From the IMG/VR virus record IMGVR_UViG_3300046519_000122, positions 1-50,343 of that record: a stretch of DNA of 50,343 nucleotides, one strand, 5' to 3'. Under the pieces are notes generated by a model, which worked only from the letters and a program-made list of their open reading frames with translations, was not told the DNA's origin and did no database searches. A program made the translations under genes and the position numbers. The DNA is from a virus. Positions 45,519-50,343 of this stretch are shown here, piece by piece. Each line of letters begins with the position of its first letter. The stretch's first letter is position 1.

Positions 45519-45701
45519 CTATTCTGCTTTGGCTTCTTGAATCACTTCGTCAGCAGACTTGCTGTCAAGATTGGAGCGCAGAAACATCTCCACAACGCCG
45601 AGTTTTTCTAGATTTTGATCATTCCCTTCAAAGCCATCCACATCGTGACGGACGTCAGGGGAAGAATGTTCGGCGTTATGCCCAAGGCCTGTATTGCTCA
45701 T
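45519..45701 (-). CDS. Small acidic protein
   Basis: A 60-aa protein from the ATG at 45701 with AGGGA 8 bases upstream. N-terminal polar part (MSNTGLGHNAEHSSPDVRHD), then an acidic helix-rich end (NLEKLGVVEMFLRSNLDSKSADEVIQEAKAE). No motif recognised. It lies between the glycosidase-like gene and the terminator before the endolysin. Confidence 0.6.
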   Translation of the reverse strand: MSNTGLGHNAEHSSPDVRHDVDGFEGNDQNLEKLGVVEMFLRSNLDSKSADEVIQEAKAE

Positions 45702-45823
45702 GTGTTGGATCCCTGATGGTTGCGCAAAGTAGCTGTAATACCCGATCCAACAGAATTTTTCCACCCTACATCATCGATGTACCGCTACCGGATCGCCCCA
45801 GTTCTCTACGTTAAGAGTTCGCG

Positions 45824-46678
45824 TCACGAATTTTTCTTGCCGAAATCGGATACTGCCTTTAGCCAGCCAGTGGATGGATCCAGGACAGGCGCATTGCCGG
45901 ACGCATCGCGAGTCTGACTGCTCGTCCACACTATGCAACCATCAGCTCCTAAGGACTTTAGCGCCTCGAGCCGGCTCATCATCTCGTCATAGCTCAGCCA
46001 TCTGGTGGCTCCATTCTCGCTGACTTCCGGGGTTATGTAAGGAAGGACCTTTTTCGTAGATGAGTACTTCCTTGCAGCTGAAATGTTATAGCGAGCACTT
46101 TTCTCCCATGCGGCAAAATCTCCCTTGCTGTAGTTGTACAAGGAAGGGCTAAAGTAATCGACGGCTTCGGCCAAGACTGCATACTTGGAGTTCAGATCGT
46201 CGTAGCTCTTTTGCTTATCCTCCCGCCATCCATAAGTATTTTGCGGGACGGTCGCATAGAATCCGACCATCGCATCTGGGTTGGTAGCCCTAAATTCCTT
46301 CAGCGTTTGCAGGAGCAAGCCAGGAGTTCCGGGCGCAGAACGATCCCACCCCTCTAGGTCCAGCGATACCGGAACATTCCTTTTCCGGTCGGCAGAGTTG
46401 GCCAGATCACGTATTTTGTCTGCGTTGATCGTCGCCAGCTTCCTGCTCTTCTCACCATCTGGATAATCGAGCACTCGTCGCTCGTACACGACGTCAATAG
46501 GCCGAATACCCAGTGCCGAGAACCAGTCCTTGCTTGCACGACCGCTGATCACCTGTCCTCCATCGACTCGTGAGCCGTAGGGGATAAAGCCATAAATGTC
46601 GAAGGCGACCGCTTGGCTTGCCCCACAAATAGCGGAAGTTGCAACGGCGATGTTAAGAAGCATTTTTTTGAATGGCAT
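45824..46678 (-). CDS. Exported glycosidase-like protein (hyaluronidase-like barrel)
   Basis: A 284-aa secreted protein. Signal peptide MPFKKMLLNIAVATSAICGA with cleavage after AVA (residue 25). The mature part reads as a TIM-barrel glycosidase: FDIYGFIPYG at the start, then VPVSLDLEGWD with acidic pair Asp107/Glu109, like the DxE of GH56 hyaluronidases. Strands MVGFYATVP and AVDYFSPSLYNY follow, and GADGCIVWTSS near the end. AAGGA supports the start at 46678. It is divergent from the rhamnosyltransferase gene. The substrate is unknown; a surface glycan is a sensible guess. Confidence 0.72.
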   Translation of the reverse strand: MPFKKMLLNIAVATSAICGASQAVAFDIYGFIPYGSRVDGGQVISGRASKDWFSALGIRPIDVVYERRVLDYPDGEKSRKLATINADKIRDLANSADRKRNVPVSLDLEGWDRSAPGTPGLLLQTLKEFRATNPDAMVGFYATVPQNTYGWREDKQKSYDDLNSKYAVLAEAVDYFSPSLYNYSKGDFAAWEKSARYNISAARKYSSTKKVLPYITPEVSENGATRWLSYDEMMSRLEALKSLGADGCIVWTSSQTRDASGNAPVLDPSTGWLKAVSDFGKKNS

Positions 46679-46766
46679 TGTCGCTTTCCTTGACCATGAT
46701 GACATCTGGCATCTATGACCATCCTCGGCGCGTAAGCGTTCACGCACTGAGGGAAATCCCTTACGG

Positions 46767-46797
46767 TTGACGCGCCCTGCGACTTGCGAGGTATCAT
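46767..46797 (+). promoter_or_regulatory. Possible promoter for the rhamnosyltransferase gene
   Basis: TTGACG (46767-46772) and TATCAT (46792-46797) with 19-bp spacing, upstream of the 46841 start. Spacing is long, so this is tentative. Confidence 0.4.
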
Positions 46798-46840
46798 GGC
46801 TCATGAAGGGAAAACCAGAATGATATCATTAAGGATTTTT

Positions 46841-47731
46841 ATGAGTGAATCACAACCACTACAAGCACCTTTGTACCCCATGGTAGGGGTAATGTTTTTC
46901 AGTATTTTGACCAAGCGCAGCACAGGATCATGGATTTCTAGCCGTGAGAACGACTGGGAAGATCACGTAAAGAATATTTTGTCGATCGACAGACTGAGAT
47001 TTAGATTAAAGCTGCTTACCGAAGTAACTATACCTCAGCTAGCACAGCAAACATTAAAGCCTGACAGATCTTGGTTCAGGTTTATTATAATCACATCAAA
47101 GTTGCTTCCAGATGAGATTAAAGATGCTCTTTACGAAGCTGCAAAATCACACCCATGGCTTTCCATTCAGGAGCGCGGGCCTGATGACTGGCTTGCTGCA
47201 GAGCCAGCAGTGGGCTTGGAGCTCAAGGACATGCCTTGTGCTTACGACACAGAAACATTTCCCTTTTTCTCGTTCAGGTTAGACGATGATGATTTTCTTG
47301 CGCTGAGCTACCTTGAGAAGACCCAACAATACATAAGACATGAAAATGTAAACAAGTTGGTTACTTATGATAAAGGCGAGAAAATCCTTTGGGATATAGA
47401 AAACGCAAGGATTTGTAATATCGCATCAAATGAGAAGGCTTTTCTAGCCCTTGGTTTGGGCGCAGTGTGCGAAGCAGATACCAAAACGAAGAACGTTGTA
47501 TCTGACGTTAAGTCTGTTTATGTAGGCAAGAACCACTTTGAGCTTGGAGAAGATTATCAGCACATCATTGATCACTCTGAATCAATGTATGTATGGTCTC
47601 ACCATCCTAGCCAAGACACATTTGGAAGATTTAAATCATCATCATTCGAAGGTAACTGGACTAGCCCGCCGGATGATATTAGTGAACGCCTGCAATCATT
47701 CCCAAACCTACTTAAGTTCGTAGGAAAATAG
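46841..47731 (+). CDS. Putative rhamnosyltransferase, low-GC cargo
   Basis: A 296-aa protein of the Rhamno_transf glycosyltransferase type: VGVMFFSILTKRSTGSW, RLRFRLKLLTEVTIPQLAQQ, WFRFIIITSKLLPDEI, and FFSFRLDDDDFLALSYL with the DDDD run as candidate nucleotide-sugar/metal site. The start at 46841 has AAGGA 5 bases upstream. The gene is clearly richer in A/T than its neighbours, faces against the late genes and is closed by a strong hairpin, all signs of recent transfer. It may alter host O antigen in lysogens. Confidence 0.8.
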   Translation: MSESQPLQAPLYPMVGVMFFSILTKRSTGSWISSRENDWEDHVKNILSIDRLRFRLKLLTEVTIPQLAQQTLKPDRSWFRFIIITSKLLPDEIKDALYEAAKSHPWLSIQERGPDDWLAAEPAVGLELKDMPCAYDTETFPFFSFRLDDDDFLALSYLEKTQQYIRHENVNKLVTYDKGEKILWDIENARICNIASNEKAFLALGLGAVCEADTKTKNVVSDVKSVYVGKNHFELGEDYQHIIDHSESMYVWSHHPSQDTFGRFKSSSFEGNWTSPPDDISERLQSFPNLLKFVGK

Positions 47732-47742
47732 CAGTACATTAA

Positions 47743-47777
47743 TTGTTAACGCTGGGTTTATGGCCCAGCATTAACAA
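47743..47777. terminator. Large bidirectional hairpin
   Basis: TTGTTAA-c-GCTGGG pairs with CCCAGC-a-TTAACAA around a 7-base loop. It separates the converging rhamnosyltransferase and tailspike genes and can act on both. Confidence 0.8.
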
Positions 47778-47786
47778 TCTCAAGCA

Positions 47787-50180
47787 TCACTTTGTCGCCC
47801 ACTTACCAACTTCAACCCTGCTCCCTGATGCTGACGCGGCGACCAATCCTGCCGCAAGCGTAACGACATTGCCTGCAATAGCGCTTACCGAGGTCCAGTG
47901 AGTGTCACGGTTGTCCATATTGATGCCTATTACCATTCCGACGGCCACGCCAGTGGCATCGCTGACCGTAATGGAGGTCGCCGCTGAAGCCGCTGCAGCT
48001 GTGGTTGATGTCTTGAGTCGGAATGTGCATATGTACACCGCCGTGCCGTCTGATTTGTACACCGTGTATCCCACCGGAGCCCACCCGGCGGTTGGTAAAG
48101 CGGTAACCGCGATGTTGCTTTGGGTTGGCCGCATGGACAAGCCCTGATACAGCGAATTGTGAGGATAGGCGGCGAAAATCTGGATCCTTCGCGCCAGGGC
48201 ATTTGCCGTCTGCGCCGAGGACACGCGAGCCGCAACTCTGACGTAAACCGCGCCGGCATCCAGTGCTGACTGAAGAATAGTTGCGTACGAAAAAGCCTGC
48301 CCAGCACTGGTTGTTAATGCATTTCCAGAAACGGTGGTGATTGAGTTTCCGGTAATCCAACCAGCTGCAGCATTGATCGGCATCTCATTCTTGTCATAGA
48401 ACTCCAGCACCGGTCGATAGAGCACCACATCACCAGCATCACCGCCTGCATAAAGGAAATAGAAGAATAAGTTTGCCTCAATGGGGAGCATGTCGGAGTA
48501 ACACATCGGCTGGTTACCGCCAGTGCCCCCCACTCGTTGCAAATGCGCCTGGCGCGAGTTCAGTTCTCCTACTCGAAACCCCACGATAGGATCGGTAATC
48601 ATTGCCTGGGCAACACAAGTAGTGTTGTGACGTGCCCCAAAATCGTCACTCACGACATTAGCCACGCCTAAATCTGTGATGGTCCCGGAGGCTAACGCGC
48701 TCCATGTGTCATCGTTGCCGCCGTCCCACGTGTTTTCGATCCAGTTATTCGCCGTTTCTACGCCGAAAATTACTGTGGTGGGACCTGCCTCAAGCCGTAG
48801 CCCTCGAAATTGGTTTTTGTTGCCCGTCTGGATGTTAATAGTGGTCTCGTTCTCGAACGTACCACCCCATATCTTGTTGTGGTTGTGGCGGTAGGATCCA
48901 CCGCTATAAAACTCGAATGACCGCTCCAACCAGAAGGTATTTTCGTTAATCCATTGGTCTTTACTGCCAATTCCGCCACCAGAAGGACCGGCGGCATTAG
49001 CTGGGTCAGTATCCCATGACAACTTGTCAATCTGGCCGAGGTGAAAATGGCAGTAGCCAATACTTCCGTTATTCGCGGAGCTCGTAGATGCCCAGAGCTG
49101 AAGGTGCGTGCAACGGCCGATTTGTACGAACATCCCTTTGGAGCCGAGCATTTGGATAGCAGGCACGGTTCGTGTTCCATCGGTCCTAACACACTGACCG
49201 ATAGACACGGTTGGCGCCCAGCTGATAGCCGAGCTGCCCCCGATGATCAAACCTACCTGATCCGCAGTGTAGAGAAGGAATGTTGCTTCGGCGGCGTCGA
49301 GAGGTACGTTCCTGAAATTAACTGGTAGGTAAAGTCGATACGTCCCGGATACCTTCAGGCCTTTGCCCTGCAGCAGCGCGGCAGCGGCTGCGGCATTCAT
49401 TGCGGCCGACTGATCCGAGCTTGCGCCAGGCACGGCTCCGTAATCCCGAGCGTCAATCCAGTAGTCGATTTTGGCCTGAGCCCGGGCGATGCTCTCGGTC
49501 AGTGCGGAGGGTAGCCAGGCGGGATCGAGCTTTCCTGAGGTGTCAGCGCGCGGAATCCCGCTCGGAGACGGCGCGACAGTTATGCTCTCCTCCAGCAGAG
49601 CGATGGCTTCAAGGCTGTCGTTGGCGCTCCAGCCTTCGGATTTGTAGAGATATTCGGTCTGTTGCTCGGTGTTGAAGTAGCGATCACCTTCCTGCAGCGG
49701 CAGACCGTCATCGCGAGTTACTGGGGATTCTGCTGCTGGCTGAAGAAAGCCAGCCGTACGGGAGGTAGCGATATCAGCAGCATCCTCTGCTGCCTGTGCG
49801 GCCTCGTTTGATGCGGTCAGGGCCTGCTCAATTGCCTGAGACGACATGGCGGTCTTGCCGGTGTTGACGGCGGCGCCTGCCTGATTCTTCCAGACGGTGT
49901 AGATCGTGTCGGCGTCGGAGGACTGCACAAGGAAGATGCCACCGTCAGCGGTTGCGGCCAAGCCTGCGGCCGCGGTCTGATAGATGGTGGTTGCGATGCT
50001 GATTTTTTCGGCGGCATCTGACTGAATTTCAAGGATGACCTGTTTCAGGTTCTGGATGTTCCCTGAGTCGGTAGGGATCGTTCCTGCTGCTACAGCATCG
50101 TTGGCAAACCGGAACAGGATGTTGCTACCGACTTCTGCTCTTACGGTGGCGATCTCGAGCCGCTGAGTCTGGTCAGCCAT
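47787..50180 (-). CDS. Tailspike / large tail fibre
   Basis: A 797-aa receptor-binding protein. Residues 1-225 are the virion-attachment part with an alanine-rich coiled segment (IEQALTASNEAAQAAEDAADIATS). At about 240, WIDARDYGAVPGASSDQSAAMNAA marks the start of a pectate-lyase-type beta-helix, going on to about 510 with many Asn/Gly turns. The C-terminus is beta-rich. Such spikes cut or bind O antigen; active acidic residues cannot be assigned here. AAGGA supports the start at 50180. The terminase gene ends 56 bases upstream across the circle junction. Confidence 0.85.
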   Translation of the reverse strand: MADQTQRLEIATVRAEVGSNILFRFANDAVAAGTIPTDSGNIQNLKQVILEIQSDAAEKISIATTIYQTAAAGLAATADGGIFLVQSSDADTIYTVWKNQAGAAVNTGKTAMSSQAIEQALTASNEAAQAAEDAADIATSRTAGFLQPAAESPVTRDDGLPLQEGDRYFNTEQQTEYLYKSEGWSANDSLEAIALLEESITVAPSPSGIPRADTSGKLDPAWLPSALTESIARAQAKIDYWIDARDYGAVPGASSDQSAAMNAAAAAALLQGKGLKVSGTYRLYLPVNFRNVPLDAAEATFLLYTADQVGLIIGGSSAISWAPTVSIGQCVRTDGTRTVPAIQMLGSKGMFVQIGRCTHLQLWASTSSANNGSIGYCHFHLGQIDKLSWDTDPANAAGPSGGGIGSKDQWINENTFWLERSFEFYSGGSYRHNHNKIWGGTFENETTINIQTGNKNQFRGLRLEAGPTTVIFGVETANNWIENTWDGGNDDTWSALASGTITDLGVANVVSDDFGARHNTTCVAQAMITDPIVGFRVGELNSRQAHLQRVGGTGGNQPMCYSDMLPIEANLFFYFLYAGGDAGDVVLYRPVLEFYDKNEMPINAAAGWITGNSITTVSGNALTTSAGQAFSYATILQSALDAGAVYVRVAARVSSAQTANALARRIQIFAAYPHNSLYQGLSMRPTQSNIAVTALPTAGWAPVGYTVYKSDGTAVYICTFRLKTSTTAAAASAATSITVSDATGVAVGMVIGINMDNRDTHWTSVSAIAGNVVTLAAGLVAASASGSRVEVGKWATK

Positions 50181-50216
50181 GTGATTTCCTTGGGACGAAT
50201 TTAATGAGCGCGACCA

Positions 50217-50343
50217 GGAGCGGCCGACGGATTGAGTTATGAAAGCCAGTTGCTGGAGAAGAAGTCGCCGCCGCCCGAAATGAGCATGTCGGCTACGGCG
50301 TCGAAGATCGTGTCGATCTGGTCGTCGTGGTCGTGGGTGTCGT
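50217..50343. repeat. Terminal direct repeat, right copy
   Basis: Identical to bases 1-127. It contains the 3' end of terL and confirms the circular map; the unique genome is 50,216 bp. Confidence 0.95.

Noticed and set aside
1-50343. CRISPR array, rRNA genes, insertion sequences
   Set aside because: No regularly spaced repeats of CRISPR type, no rRNA stretches and no transposase genes were seen; the repeats found are iteron-, operator- or coiled-coil-related.

Overview
The window is a complete, GC-rich genome of a temperate, contractile-tailed phage of a Pseudomonas-like host. The last 127 bases (50217-50343) repeat bases 1-127 exactly, so the contig closes into a circle of 50,216 bp. The host call rests on a DUF1654 gene, otherwise known from Pseudomonas and its prophages, Pseudomonas-type LexA boxes, and a rhamnosyltransferase that would suit a rhamnan-type O antigen. 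There is no host chromosomal flank and no CRISPR array. I saw no convincing tRNA or insertion sequence.

Layout. The immunity region lies at 27.4-30.1 kb. It holds a lambda-like divergent switch (cI rightward, cro leftward) with three TGWAC-N5-GTWCA operators, and two more such operators at a second early promoter near 30.05 kb. Leftward from cro (28.2 to 21.1 kb) runs a tightly coupled early operon: two small proteins, a terminator, a KilA-N antirepressor, a replication initiator carrying iteron-like repeats, a DnaC-type loader, Ea22-like proteins, NinB, a homing endonuclease, NinG, and an unrecognised gene in the lambda Q position. Two terminators (21.03 and 20.94 kb) separate it from the late operon.

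The late operon reads leftward from 20.9 kb: a first lysis-type cassette, portal, Mu F-like protein, fused protease/scaffold, decoration, major capsid, neck, sheath, tube, chaperones with a -1 frameshift, tape measure with a lysozyme domain, baseplate, tail fibre, then TerS and TerL. Through the circle junction it continues into the tailspike (50.2-47.8 kb), an exported glycosidase-like protein, and a second lysis cassette (endolysin, Rz/Rz1) ending near 44.5 kb.

The rightward early operon (30.1-44.0 kb) starts with a boxA-bearing structured leader. It encodes many small proteins, a Sak4-like ATPase with an SSB, two DNA methyltransferases (one N4/N6, one C5), a lambda-type protein phosphatase, a NinX-like protein, an AlpA-type excisionase and a P4-type integrase. 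Two small minus-strand genes interrupt it at 37.0-37.5 kb.

Likely lysogenic-conversion cargo: an exported six-cysteine protein inside the tail operon (9.9 kb), a membrane-anchored protein behind cI (29.2 kb), a UmuD'-like protein under a LexA box (44.1 kb), and the rhamnosyltransferase/glycosidase pair at 45.8-47.7 kb beside the tailspike.
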